A DNA stretch of 64,000 bases from Stratiolaelaps scimitus (GCA_019614645.1 JABWDB010000003.1:22157001-22221000), one strand, 5' to 3'. Shown: positions 37,781 to 51,049, counted from the first letter of the stretch. The notes: generated from the sequence alone by a model not told the origin. Numbers and translations: made by a program.

Positions 37781-39365
37781 TTTTTGATAATATGTACACA
37801 CTTTTCTCACATTTTACGAGTTGCGAGGGTGATTCTCCGTTTCGATTCATCTACCGTTATCTCTCGGGGAATTCATATAAGCATTGCAGCACTCTCCATA
37901 TCGAGTAGAGACAGCACTCGATACAGTTAACCAAACGACTGTTTACGTTATGAAGTTTAGCACTGCGTTAGATATCTTGATCGGGCTTGACTTAAGTAGC
38001 ACATGTCGGCTGGCCATCAAAGTTCGCTGTAGTTAGCGGAGCATTCATCCCTACTAACGAAGTCCGAAGGGGTGCATTCTCTTATCCGCACATTTTCTAA
38101 TAAGAAGATGAACTATAGGTATGAATCACACTCAGCAAAATGGATTGAAGTTGTTTGACTTGCCATAGTTGAGAAGCATAGGCTAAGGCTCAAATTAAAA
38201 GAAGCAGGTGCCCATAGGGAGTTCATTCGCGAGTACTTACTGAAGTGACATAGACCGTGATTTCCATATAGTTGGAGCTATCACCAATTCTGCTTGGAAG
38301 CACAGTGGAAACTCTGATCAACACGTCGTGACTCGATTCATAAAGACAGACGGATTTCATCACGTTGTCTGTCAGACACAGCCGATTTTCACAGATCAAC
38401 TGAGGATTGAAGCTGCCGACGATGTGGAAGACCCTTTGGTCGATAGGCGACGCCTTGCTGTCGCCTGCCTTAGCGTATTAACGCACCTCGAAATGGCTCG
38501 ATACAGTCATGTTGTTATTATATATATATATATATATATATAAAAGTTTGATAAGTGCGGAACATAACTGAAGATTCGATTTTCGGTGACTTTAGTCCTG
38601 AAATGAGACTGCACAGAGTACAATACAATAGTCTTCATTTGACACCCAAACAAAGGCGTAAGGATGTAATCTTCAGCTTGCGCTTGATCGGCCTAAGCAA
38701 ATGTTTAATGATAACGCGTGTCCTGGTGAAGAACATCTCGGCCAGGCGTGAGCTATTCGCCTAACTATTTAGCGTATTCAGATCACTTCTACTTTGAATT
38801 TTGAGGATGTTGTTATAAATATACTATACTGCGATACATTTTACATCTGAAAGCAACACGTCTCACAAGTTTCCTTTGCTCGCGCTGCGAAAGCATCTTA
38901 CCTTGAGCTAATCTTGTGTAGCATACGGGGGGCGCGTACATGAGACTCGACATCATGCAGCAATCATATATTTTCAAGCAAAGCTTGGGCTTATCCACCA
39001 ATAATTAGCGTAGAATCCAGTTTGCCCTTCTGGGGGCGCATGACCACTATATATGAAATTGGTTGACGTTGTGACACCCCGATCAGGAAACCGGTTAACT
39101 GCTGTTAATTGAGGATTGGTAATATTTCTTCCTCAAGTTTTTATGTCCAATGCGATTAATCGCGCACTTATGAATTTAAAGCTTTTTTTTATCGAGTTTT
39201 AATGTGCATCTGAAAATGTTAACAACCGCCGCCTGCATTTCTTAATGAGAGCATTCCGTATTAGTGGAATAGCACACCTATACATCATCAGCGCCTTCCA
39301 TGAAGTTGATAGCAGGATTGCAAGGTTGCATGAGAATGCGTTTGTATATTACATGCAGGTGGCCC
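37781..39365. other. Unassigned DNA
   Basis: No gene was recognised. An AT microsatellite lies at 38520-38542. The 3' remainder of the mariner element may extend into the first few hundred bases, but I cannot follow it. Confidence 0.45.
38520..38542. repeat. AT microsatellite
   Basis: (AT)n tract of about 11 units. Confidence 0.9.
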
Positions 39366-39432
39366 TTGCACATTTGCATTTTAAGGGATCCGTCTTATGA
39401 AGCAATGCTAAAAGCAGTACCGTGGACGTCAG
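39366..39432 (+). mobile_element. SINE-A fragment (body)
   Basis: TTGCACATTTGCATTTTAAGG, the GTCTTATGAAGCAATGC block and the GTACCGTGGACGT block match SINE-A. The 3' stem-loop is reduced to an AGCTCGG remnant and the head is unrecognisable. A repeat-B copy in the opposite orientation starts about 30 bp to the right. Confidence 0.75.
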
Positions 39433-39461
39433 CTCGGAAACTCTACCTAGGTGGTCCTAGT

Positions 39462-39595
39462 GTTTTTCTTTTTTTTGAGCTGATCTCAACTGTTCCCCGA
39501 TGTGACAGGCCTCAGCGCTTAACCTTTCGGTATAACTATCAGGACCTGGCGGGGCTACCTTTGCTTATTATTTTTCCACTGGGTGTACCTGGCTG
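39462..39595 (-). mobile_element. Repeat-B copy 2, with A-run (SINE-like)
   Basis: On the minus strand this copy ends in AGTTGA-GA-TCAGCT followed directly by an A-run (about 39462-39476, one G and one C within it). The rest aligns with 21077-21195. The A-run fixes the 3' end and shows that the stem-loop is terminal, as in SINE-A. Confidence 0.65.
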
Positions 39596-42360
39596 ATCAG
39601 TCTGTTGTTAAAGCAAGGCTAACGTCTCAGCGGAGGCAAACCGAGTGTAGAAACGGGAAGCATTTTTGTGTATTTCACTTGTGTGTCTTTCATGCTTCGT
39701 TATTGGCACATAGAATTATTAGGCGATGCCTCGACCACTTGACCATTTTCATGATTTTGAGCATAAACGCCATACCGTGCTGTGTAACAGGATGGCCGAC
39801 TTCTCGTATCGTTTATTGTGCACTTACAATCGCTTGTGTAGATGCCGTCAGCAATGGTTTTCTGAGTACAAACGGTAACACGTCCACGTTACGAAGAAAA
39901 TGATCCTTGGCAAGTTTGCAAGAATGACAAACGTCTTGTTGCGTTCACTAGCTGAAAACGAGAGTGGTCTGGGTAAACTGTTCAAATAGCATGGCCCATC
40001 CATCGTTTACAGCTCAGGTTCTAACCACGTACATAACGGAAGTGCAATCAGGGAAAGCTACGGAAGTGGATATCTGCTCGTAATAGACACGCGGGAGTAA
40101 CGTCATTGGAGCGCTTTTACAGCGCTGTCATTGGCTAACGGTCGTAGCCAGCGGAGGTCATTAACGTGAGCGCTCATTAGTTATTTTCACGGGTCTGGTC
40201 AGCCGCCCATGCCGGCAGTGTGGCCATATCTCGACGCGTGACACGCTCGCATAGGCCCAAACATACGAAGATGCTAAAATATATAATGACCTTACCCGGC
40301 CGTGGCGGAGTGACCTGATAACAGGTTCTTGGCGGATTATTTGGTTCTGGGCAAAGATTACAGACGAAATATGTTACTTCAATGAGCTAGATGCTGTCGC
40401 GAAGGTAAGGGTAAGTATTTTTTGGTAAAGGTATAGGACAAAGGGTAGACTATCTCAGCTAGTTCTGAAATGCGTAAATAACTTTATGTTCTGCTTGTAC
40501 TCAATGTAGCGACTTGCTTACTGTGAGCTGCATGTTTGGGCACGCTGAGATTCCCTAGGCGATGTCCGGCCGGAAAGCGATTAGTTATGAACTCTGGCGC
40601 AAAGCATAGGTGTTCTGCGGCATTCGGACCGAAGACCGACGACTTAAAATTGTATATCCTCGAGGCAAGCGTCATCCCGCTTGACGAAGAGCCCTGGCTA
40701 AGAGATACAAAGATACTCTAGGACAATACCGAAAAATGCCCGGCGCTCTGAGGAATTTCCGGTGAATTCATTGAAACTTCAAAGTTAAGTAGCACAGGTT
40801 CGCATAACGGAATCTACTTGACTTTACCGAAAGCCACTTCGCTATCGTCGATTAATGATAACGCGGTGCCCTTTCAGAGCAGCGAACTGATTTGAACTAT
40901 CATAGAGAATCTTTCATATCAGAGGAATCCAGCCAACCCCCCCCATAAATTCATCAGATTTCACTGACGTCGATATGTGTGGTGTTGTTCAATCGCAGCT
41001 AATTTACGACTTCCTAGCACCACTCCACTCTCGTACAGGCAACGTTTCCGAAATTTTACAGCTACAATCGGCAAACGCTTCTGTTGTCGGTTCGTCAGTT
41101 CCCATCTCTATATCCTTTCCCAGGAAGATCTCTTTGGTGTGTTACGCAGCGTCTGGTAACACGATCAACGTTATCCACGCTTTCTCTAATTTAAATCAAT
41201 CAGACTCACGCATTTTCCGACTGGTACGCCTGGACACCTCGTACACGCTCCACGGTCTCCTTGTCGATGTCGAGCCCCAGCGGCTTGGATGGCCGATTCG
41301 CCTTCTGTGCAATCCACTAGCGTTCGTTGTGCTAGAGAGCTGGAACAAATTTCAGGGTGAGTTGCTCGCCGACTGGTCTGAAGGACCATATCTATAATAT
41401 CTTATTCAAATAGAAAACACAGTCCTCAAGTGATCACTTCGGGTTTATTAGCTGAAGCATTCAGCCTTATTTAGATTGATCTCTCCAACCGAATCGACTC
41501 ACAAATGCGCCATAGATATTTGACCCTTCCTCGATAGGTGGTATAGATTATTTATTTGTCACCGAGGTGCTGGCTTATGCTGACCCCTACATCCATCCCG
41601 CCCGGTACTTGAGTTGTTTACGCATCTTGGCTAGCGCTCACCATTAATTGCTACCCTAACTATTAGAGTCTCCTAACTAGCGTCTCCTAACTCCTAACCT
41701 ACCGGCTAAGAAACTGTAAACAAGCTGCTACACTGAGTATAATTAGAGTATCATGTATATCTAGACGAGAGAAAAATAAGTTCACTGCTTATTTTAGTTC
41801 TTCACAGATGTGCCGCCATAAATGGGAAGCAAGCCTTCTGATACTAGACGATTTTTTTTGCGTACGTCCAAGACGCTAGCCTCAGAAATGGTAAAGCGCT
41901 AACATCATTGTCCATCACTTTGGCAGTTTGGATATACGGATAGGTAAAACATATTTTTGAGAGTGTACTAATAATAAGTCACTCATTTATTGAGCGTAAT
42001 GGCTGCCCCCAGCCTAGGCAGTACCTGGACACATAATTTGCGTGAATATAATAATTTTAGACCTGGCTGTTCAACACGTTCAGTGCAAGACAGTTATAAC
42101 TTGTATATACATGATCATAAAGCAAAATCATATTCCTCATATATTCGTTCGCCTTGGCTAGTAACATTCTAACAATATAATATCACACGACATCACGTCG
42201 GTGAAAACAGACATTTTGGCGTCAAATAGATTGTCCTTTTTTTAATAGATTATACCAGCAACTTGTATTGTGTATAAGACATTTTTTCTTACTTCCCAAA
42301 GCTCCGTACAGAGCATATAGTGGATCCTGTGCACGTTAGAATTAGTCACGACGTGCCGGT
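39596..42360. other. Unassigned DNA
   Basis: No gene was recognised. A 140-codon plus-strand frame at 40975-41397 has no domain I can name. Small tandem copies of CTCCTAACT occur near 41670-41698. Confidence 0.45.
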
Positions 42361-42640
42361 TTAGTCGGTGGTCCTATGGTTGGTAGTCGTCTCTGGCAAG
42401 GTACCAGGTGACGGTGGTCGCGGTGTCAGTTCTACCTTCATCGTCTCCGTCTTGGCCAAGTTTTCAGTCAGTCCAAACTCTGTGTGACTGCTGCGTAAAG
42501 CCGGGCCAGGGCTTGCTGTACCTAGAACATGGGGGACCCGGTGCATAACTAAGTCGTTCGGATACAGGATAACATCCTGGGCCATCTTATTCGATCCGGG
42601 AGGTCTCTGAGCAGGATTGAAAACAATAGTGAGCTTAAGT
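42361..42640 (-). pseudogene. Non-LTR retrotransposon (LINE) reverse transcriptase relic
   Basis: On the minus strand SSLLFSILLRDLPDRI (42635-42588) matches the S-P-LLF-x3-DLP block of LINE reverse transcriptases. After a frame change at about 42588 comes KMAQDVILYPNDLVMH (about 42588-42541). This is the catalytic YADD block with the first two motif residues after Tyr changed (YPND). Next is FGLTENLAKTETMKV (about 42477-42433), the G-L-x-x-N-x-x-KT-x-x-M block that follows it. The spacing of the three blocks is right for this fold. The frameshift and the altered catalytic box make it inactive. The fragment is too short to assign a clade, and no endonuclease or 3' UTR was found beside it. Confidence 0.7.
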
Positions 42641-43080
42641 TTTTCTCTTGAGCTTGACCTGTTGTCGATGCGAATGGCGGGATTTCGGCCGCTCCGTCGT
42701 CGACTCCGTTGTCCCATCCCGCTCGACCACCGCTCCGAGAAGGTTCAGGTGCACGCTTTTGCTTGAATAAATAGAGCAAGAGAAATGTATTGTTTTCCAC
42801 TATTGAAAACGCCACTCGGACTTCGCGATCTAATCCTTTGGGGTCATTGTAAGTTCTCCCTCCACCAGATTCAACATAGCATAGAGGATAGTAAAACGGA
42901 AGTGAACGCTGGGTAGTATATTTGAAGTTACGCTTGTTGATTTAAATAATTTTTGATATAACAACCCATCTTTATTGCGACTTTTCGCGAGCTGAAGGTA
43001 CACCGTCTTTATAAAAAGACTAAATATTCAAAAGGACTAAAATGAGGATCCAATGTACTCTAAACGTCGATAGTACGTAG
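42641..43080. other. Unassigned DNA upstream of the LINE relic
   Basis: Minus-strand sequence to about 42815 is open in the frame of the reverse transcriptase piece but shows no further domain. Confidence 0.4.
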
Positions 43081-43190
43081 GGGTACCGCTGGGATAAATA
43101 GACTAGAATATCGCAGGCTCAAATCCTGCCGTGACCTCAGGATGGTGCGGAAGGATTTTTCCTTCCTACACTTCTCGTTCTATTTTCATA
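43081..43190 (+). mobile_element. SINE-D copy (tRNA-like head and body)
   Basis: A B-box-like T arm, GCAGG-CTCAAAT-CCTGC (43113-43129), has a perfect 5-bp stem. It is followed by CCGTGACCTCAGGATGGTGC, GGAAGGATTTTTCCTTCC and CACTTCTC. The body recurs at 52473-52530 and, with the head, at 22261-22336. The A box is weak and the acceptor stem does not pair, so this is not a tRNA gene. Confidence 0.55.
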
Positions 43191-43314
43191 CGGATTAGTG
43201 TCAGGAAGTGTCTGATGGAACAAGGGCTCGCGGGCCAGCCGCCAATATAGAAACTAGATGCATGTACAAAACATGGGGACAAAATAGACACCATTTATGT
43301 GGGTTCATCTATGG

Positions 43315-43395
43315 TTTTTCAGGCTGAGCCTCGGCCAACATTTGAGACCCACGGAACCCTTTTTGCATTGCTTCATAAAATGGACCCCTTAAATT
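43315..43395 (-). mobile_element. SINE-A, 5'-truncated copy
   Basis: On the minus strand it has the TTATGAAGCAATGC block, a diverged middle, and the terminal stem-loop GGCCGAGGCTCAGCC followed by a short A-run. There is no head. It lies about 125 bp from the SINE-D copy. Confidence 0.7.
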
Positions 43396-44515
43396 CGACC
43401 TCTGGTTAACCTACAAAATATTAACTGCAAAATACCATACTATATTTTGTCCCTGTCAACGTAGTCAAAATCAAACCCGAATCAGGCAAATACTGAGCCG
43501 ATATCTTTCCTAGTTTCGTAACATTTTGCATCGTTACTAATAATATAGATACAGAGATGTACAGTCTACCGAACGAGTTCTACTGTACGTTACAGACGTC
43601 ATCGGCCATCACATTTGAGGCAACAGGCAAGTCGCAGCATACCGACTCTGTTGAACGGTGTCCGTCGGATATCGCCCCCAAGGCGAATTTCCCCATAGTA
43701 GCAACAATATCTAGTGTACTATATTGCCTGCCCATACATTCTAAGAATAGAATCAGTGCTTTTTACGTCGTTGTTTCCCTATCCATTATATTGTCGTTAC
43801 CAGTTTTTCTTTCCATACGGAGTCACAGTGCGCAGTCTACTTGTTTCTCTAACACAAGTCAAGGCTCACAAGCTAAACAGAACAGCGGATGAGGACGAAA
43901 GCGAATGACTTTTGCTACAGGCTGCCTCCCACCGCCTCCCACCCATCTCCGCGGATACGACGACTCCATGAGGTGACGTCGGCAGGATTTGATTTGCAGA
44001 CTGATGCATATCACCATCACGAGCCTATTCCTCTAAGCTGCCAACATGGGATAACAGCTGCAACAACGGCAGCAGCTCGAAGTTGCTGTGCCATTTTCAC
44101 AACAATGCTACACTGCATTGTTGCCTATTTAACTTTGCACGAGTAGATATCGCACCTACAGCCGCCGTAAAGATTCTACGAGCTTTTCCTGTTGTTCCTT
44201 GTTGCTTTGTACGACAACGAACGCGTGTCACCGCCAGCGCAGCTCGGCCTCGGTCATCTGTCTAGCTTACATTTTGTTTCTCAATATTCTGTCACTCAGG
44301 ACAACAGTGACTAGTGTTGGATTTACAAATCCACTGCAGCCGGCACCCCTTGACCCCCGGGGCTCAGGAATCGCTAGGCGTTACTACGATTGTCACTCAT
44401 TGCTCGTTGTATTGTATCGTGAACAACTCGTACCTGAATCACAGCTGACTTCGTCATAGCTAGACAACTTCTATGACGAACATATGCTAGACACCTAGCT
44501 AGACAACTTCTAGTG

Positions 44516-44564
44516 AAACGTACATATGCCCTGGTGATAAATCCCCAGGGCAAAATGTACGTTT
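44516..44564. repeat. Imperfect hairpin, about 22-bp arms
   Basis: The arm beginning AAACGTACATATGCCCTGG at 44516 pairs with the arm ending in its complement at 44564, with about two mismatches around a loop of about 6 nt. Just upstream, TAGCTAGACAACTTCTA occurs twice (44457 and 44497, nearly identical), so the region has both direct and inverted repetition. Confidence 0.75.
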
Positions 44565-47202
44565 AGACTAACGGACGTAACTGAATGTACATCTCGCTTA
44601 TTTGGTCATCATAACCAAATGGCAGTTTTCCGGTTTAATAATAACGTCCGTTCGATCTCCGTCTTGGTTCGTTATAACATTGTTCGACGGTCCCGAGCGA
44701 GATCCGACAAGAATCCCACAAAACTCACGCGTGTTATTACAGTTTGCAATACCAGCGCGAGCGTTCCTTAGAACGGACCACCAGACTGGTAGTTATTTAA
44801 GTCGGGAATGGAAAAGAAAAGTCAAGAATTGATGAAGAAAAGTAAAAAATCTGGCTTTGCGTGTCGCTGAAAAGTGTGCTGCGCAGACCGGCAATTGATG
44901 TATTAATAATAATAGTAGTAATACCAAAAGAAATAATGGGAAAAACTGGCAATATTTGAAGTATAATATATGATCGCTCTTAAAGAATAGGGGGGACGTC
45001 ATGCAGTAGTACGACTTCTCGCCTACTTCTGTCGGTACCTGAGAGTAATCAAATATGGCTTGGATGAACACATAGAAGATATCAATCACTGACTCGAATG
45101 TATAGCATGATATATAACGAACGCCGCCCGTACAACTAACTATATACCTTGACTCGCTGCCGATTTGCCGCATAACGACATCATTAGTGGGGGGTTTTTG
45201 GACGGTGCCTTGCATTCAAAAGTCAGCGGTAGCAGTTCGTTTGGATAATTCAAGTCACGGGATCCCCTGAGTTGCTTTCTACTGGTTCGATAGTCAAGCG
45301 GCCAGCCTTGGCCGTGGGCTTGCGGCAGTGATGTCGTGCTTACTGGCCCTGCAGCCATGCGGAACGGAGGACCGATATATAGCGAATGACCAATATTTCG
45401 GTATACGTGGAAAGGAGAAATACCTTGTTATTCGTCATCAAACGGAGGTCAAGCTTGTAGCTATATATTTAAAAAAAACGTAATAAAATATTTAGGTTTG
45501 TTTGAGGTCAGGCGATGCCAGCCTGACCAATCGCATTAATGGACCTGAAGAAAACAAATACTGATATCATGGACATCTCGTAGACACCGAGAGATGATCA
45601 AGTTGTTACCGCGTGTGGTTGGTGTTAATATTAGTGTATAGTTAGGCATAGACTAATATGCTAGTACGTGTCTGTACTTGCTTCGCATGCATTACACTTG
45701 GGGCAGGCCCTGTTATAATGTGACGTTGTCACACACGATACGACAGAGACGGTTGCGTCAGAGTTCAAATAACATAGCCACATCAGCACCGGGTATTGCG
45801 AATCGCGATCTAATGATTGTCGCCTGCTGGAGGCCGGTCGACAACGTATTGGACCAGAAGCATATTTCCGCGTCAAGCAGTGGTATCTTCGACGAATACT
45901 TTACATAAGCAGTCCACTCATAGAGCTAAGCTATGATCAAAGTCCTCTGGATTTCAGAGCATTGCCGTCATATTGCTGTAGACTTGTCTGCGCTGTTTGG
46001 TTAACGACCTAACCTTTTTAGTTCGTGGACCGCGTGGATCAAAGGAGACGATGTCCCTTGATTTCCAGAGGATTGTAAGTCTGCATTTCTCATCGGGACA
46101 GCGGACGGGTTGGTACAGCGATCGTGGAAAGAGGCCCACTTTTGTCAATCTAAATAGAAAATGGTAGTTCTCACATTGCCGTTATAGCGGCTGCCAACGC
46201 CGGCAGAGAGAAGTAATAAAGTGATCAGAATAAATCGAATCATTCTGGTGTTCCCCTCATACTGGCCTACCTCGAGGTTCATGTCTTCGTTAAGAATTTC
46301 CATTTGAAAAGATGCAATTAGTTTGAAATGAAAACCGAGTTAGGCGAGATAGAAAATTGAGTTAAGTGACATTTATAAACCGTTCTCAATTAAATCAATG
46401 AGTTCAAAAGAGGTCGCCCTAACTCCCACGATATATCTTGTCTAGGACAGGTAAACACCCCCTATCATTGTATAATATTAGTAAATATTATATGTCAGAT
46501 AGATGATCATCAAGCACCTAATACTTCGAATTGTATCACAGCGTTCGGATATGTCAACAAAGCTAAAAGCAGAGTTGTGCTACGTTGCTCACCTTTGAAC
46601 AAAAAGCTGAATCTCGGTTTGTGTTTGAATCGAAATCTGAACCTATAGCCAGAGAACGAGACTTATTTTTGTGCGCAGATTCGTAATCGTCCGCGGCTGT
46701 CCGACTTCCACCAGCCAAAGTAGCGACTCGTGTCCGAATTGTGAGCGATGAATGCCAGCCAACGGCAGTGAAGTAGGGTATGCGTCGAGCGGAAGATTGC
46801 GGCCACTGCCTTCTGTGACCAAGGCGCTCGGTATGATCGGGGTCGGCTGCTTTTCCAAAGATAGAGGAATAACAGGCGATCACTGTACTGCTTATTTGCT
46901 CTGTCTATCTCAAAGCTCTGCTCTGATGTCGAAGCAAAATAGGGCCCAAAATGAGCACAACAGCGATCCTGTCCTCCACCAAATACCAAGATGTTTATTT
47001 TTGGTAATAGGATACCTGCCTATTGTTGTCGTCTGGAGTAACGATTGTTGGAAGAAACTAACTGAACACCTCTAGCAGGATACTTTCAATGTCTGCGTAA
47101 CTCACGAACTCATTAGGTTGAAGGCATATCTGAATTTGGTGAGACATTCCCGTTCAAGTGCAGGAACGGTAGACAGTAGTATGTTCGGTACGAACATTCT
47201 GT

Positions 47203-47223
47203 GATTATTATTATTATTATTAT
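47203..47223. repeat. TTA microsatellite
   Basis: (ATT)n tract of about seven units. Confidence 0.9.
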
Positions 47224-50200
47224 ATAAAGTCAAGTCATCAACTCGAGATGTTGTTTATATACTGCCCAAATGCCCTGACCACTTTCTTCGTCAAGCTCGG
47301 TAGCTAATATAAGAGGCAGCGTACACAACTGCACGTAATAATACAGTAAGCCATTTACCCGCTATTGTTTTGCCGTTAGCGAGTTTCTCACTGTGGTACG
47401 AATTTATTACGGTCGCTTGCCTTGACTGCCTTGTGACTAAGTTTACCCTTGCCAAGGTACAATATCAAGGTTGGACTCCTATGACGCTCCTGTGTTTGTG
47501 TAAACAAAACGTTTCTTTAAAATAGCCCTAGCCGTTGTAAATCCAATATACAACCACTAGTGTTCAAGTCTGTATACATTTGTATATACGATATGTGCGC
47601 TTACTCTTTCAGAGGCCATCTTCCATGGAACGGTCAGGTATAACGGCTTCGATAAATACCTACGCTAGGTTCCCTATTTTTCTTACTGAGTATTACTGTA
47701 TGTGAGTAGGTGATTTCAGATTTAATCAAACGTTTATTCTCGGAACAGCAATATACATATATATGCTTAAGTTCTCGTTAAAAAAGAAAAAAGTAATATA
47801 TGGGCAATGTCTGTGGAAGTTGGGTTTCCCTTGGAACAAAGTCGTGGAAGGCGTAATGACGAAAATTATGATATAGACATCATACTGGTACACGATGCAA
47901 ATATTAGGGGAGTGCTGAAACCTTTCCTGCGCCGACGCGGTAAAATAACCAGATCGGCAAAGAGTCCTTTGCTCATATATATATTTACGTACCAAGTTTT
48001 CGAGGTCTAGGAGGATTCATTGGCCTCTCGTCGTGTCAAAGGCAATTATGTATGCGTCCTTGGAAATTCTGAAATTGGCCTGAGCGACCGATTTTGCAAG
48101 CGTCGTTCAGTGGTTCACTTATAATATTATCTATTCGATTAAATGCATATGAATGTATAATATACATATAAATGTATATAGCGCAATGGGTAGCTCGGCC
48201 ATGTGGTGAGAAGAAAACCACGGCGGTGGCTGTTTCCGAGTTATACATATTTTAGGTTGAAGAGTAGACAGACAAGGCACTCATTTGGCTGGGATGATTG
48301 CGCAGGGTTGGGCGAACATGAGCTTACAGAGCTAGCAAGCGCAGTAACGCTCATGAACAAAACACCCCTTAAAAATTCACGCGCAAAGCATATTATATAA
48401 TTCGTTCTCTCGCTCGAATTTGTACAGTTCTTTTTGTTTCATGCATTCATTTCATTTCGTTCATTTTCACATAGTTTCCAGTCTTTTTGCTTCCATAATT
48501 GTGACCGAGTCTGTCCGAAAAGAAACTCCAAATGGGGTGCGGGGACAAATATGTATCGATCAAAGGAAAAAAAATAGTTAAAGGCACTGTACGGGTATTA
48601 AGGCAAAGTAGATATCTTTCTCGGTGTGTACTACCCCGTGGATTAAATCATCGTCAAGGTCATTTGAACACCATTGATTATGAGTTTTTTTTTGCTTTGA
48701 AACCACCTGGCCTTGCTTCTTGCAGGGATATTTTTGTTAGGGCTGAAGTCGCACAGAACCAACATGCCCGCAACTTTCTCTGTGGTCAAAAGGTCTCGAT
48801 GAACCAAGAGCTTTCACCTACAGAGCCCATTGGCCCGCGGCAATGAACGTTCCCTTTAGGGTGAATACAGCCGCCTTAAGAGCGAGAATCATTCCGCCAT
48901 CGGCGTTCTTGTACATGTATAATTAGCGGAGCTTTAATTAAGGACGATAACACCAAGAAGCTTATTTCTCGTTGACAGCGTTGGCGTTTGTATATATAGA
49001 TAATGTGTATAATGTACGTGCTTTTATAGCGGTAAAGACTGTGCAGGCTGATACAGCCAGTTGCGATATCACACATTGAAAGAAGCACAAAATGGACAAA
49101 ACTTCAACATTCTAATCGCGTCGTGTAGTTAGGTGTTGTTGTTGTTGCCTGATTGCCTTTAGCTGTTTGCAAATTTCGACTGGGAGCCTGAAACAAAGAT
49201 TCGATCGATATCTGACCTCGACTGTTGACAGTTCCGAGTTTCTGCTAAACAGTTCCTCATTCCTGACAGTTCCTTATTTCGTTGTAAAAGAATGAGTATA
49301 TCTCCAACGCAAGTGACGGAGACAAATAAGGCTCAGTTTCAGTGTTTGGTAGTGTTTCACGCCGACATTAGCCCCGACGACACGGTAGAACGCCAATTTT
49401 CTACTTAAACAGCTACTATATTGCGGATCAAACCCCTCGATCTCGAATACAGATACAAGTATGTAATCATATATTGAGGTCAGCCCTTCATCGGCTGTTT
49501 TAGCTGAAACCTTTCAAAGCCCAGCTATGTGAAAATCGTACCACTTAATAGCACTACTTAATACCACATGCACAGGAACAATGTGCATAACAGACCGGTC
49601 CCCCCCCTTTGTAAAAAGTGCTCCAGTTAAACACGCTTCGCCCGGTGACCATGCTCGAGCCAGTTTACCCCCTGCCGCGGCGTATCTTCTCGACTTGGAG
49701 GAGAGTTGCATGTTTTGGGACAAAGTGCTTCACATATTATAATAGTCGTACCTAGCAAAGTATCAGGGGTGACCAGTGATATCGCCATAACGAGAAACGA
49801 AGCAGGCGTATATCTCTTCTTATTTCCGTCGTTGTTGAATCTTTAAAGGCTTTAATAATTGAATTACATCCTTTGCTTATGTCCTATTTCTTCAAAAGGC
49901 CTTTAGGCTTTACATATTCGACTGACGGACGACTCACAACGTAATCGGCCATCTATGAGACTCACGGCTGATGAGTATGTGAGAAACGAAATAGGAAAGT
50001 TAGATCGCCAACAACGAAAAACCGTATAGAAATAAGGTTAAAGCCCACAATACCAAGCGATGATTCTCCTGCATGTAAAGTAAAGGCGTGATCGATGTTT
50101 GGCGAACGATAGTGCAACTCACTGTGAACCCTTATCAGCGATTGTAAACACTTCGTATCGAAAAGACATTTGAAGCTCAGATACCCTCAGGTGAATGGGA

Positions 50201-50947
50201 TCCAGATATCGACCCAAACAGTTGAACTCGCGAGGCGATAATTACGCCTCGAACTTTTACATGTATGGGAAAGAATATGAATGAGAAAATGCGCCACACT
50301 CGAACGTCACCTTGAAGTAAAACAAGACAATGTTGTGCGTATTTATTTTCCTCATAGCGAGCAATGTACTGATTATATTATATCCATACAAGCACCGCTG
50401 TTTTTTTTAACAAGAACGTAAAGGAAACCTGTCTTATTAACTAAAACGATTGGGCGCAGCACTAAAATGGCCGTTAATGTACTGTGGTGCGTATAACAAA
50501 CCAGCTACTACAAGCTACTACAAGATCTATATTCATGCTTTAGGTGTATAGCCGATATTGAGCTAGTTTTAAGGTTTGTCTAAGGACTAGATGCGATATA
50601 GCCGTAGGGTTGCATGCTTATTCTAGAACATGTTCCTTACCTCCCCTGAACCGTGTCGACATATTGATTACACAGGTATATGATTATCGGCTTATATTCC
50701 CCACTTACAACACGAGAGTCCTTAGCAATTTCTGGTGAACCTTGCAGCATATTAAAAAGCTAGACCAGCATATTAAAAAGTCCCCATGGGCTCGCGTCTT
50801 TTCCGGCTTGTACGCATAGACGAAAAAGCTCTTTCAATTAAAACCAGGCTTTGACAAAAAATGCTCACGCGGCAGTACCACGTCTGCAAACCTGTAGTAA
50901 ATTAAAAATATGTTGAACAATAGCAGGTATTAAACTGAAAGAAGTAG

Positions 50948-50990
50948 CGCGGACGTTAAAGGTAGGCTGTAACTCAGCCTGGAACATTTA
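50948..50990 (+). mobile_element. SINE-A, 3'-end fragment
   Basis: GCGGACGTTAAAGGTAGGC leads into the terminal stem-loop (GGCTGTAACTCAGCC) and GGAACA. Only the last 43 bp of the element are present. Confidence 0.65.
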
Positions 50991-51049
50991 TATACTGTTT
51001 AAGACCGCGTCGATTTACATGTGCGCTTTGGGGTCTGATTCAGAAAACC

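Larger units (their letters stand above)
43396..50947. other. Unassigned DNA
   Basis: No gene was recognised. It contains a 49-bp hairpin (44516-44564), small hairpins at 45506-45528 (8-bp arms) and 46471-46492 (9-bp arms, 4-nt loop), and a TTA tract at 47203-47223. Open frames up to 140 codons (for example 44793-45215, minus) have no recognisable domain. Confidence 0.4.

Noticed and set aside
43082..43140. A tRNA gene
   Set aside because: The T arm is perfect but the acceptor stem has at least two unpaired positions and the A box is weak. The flanking body recurs elsewhere, so it is better read as a SINE head.
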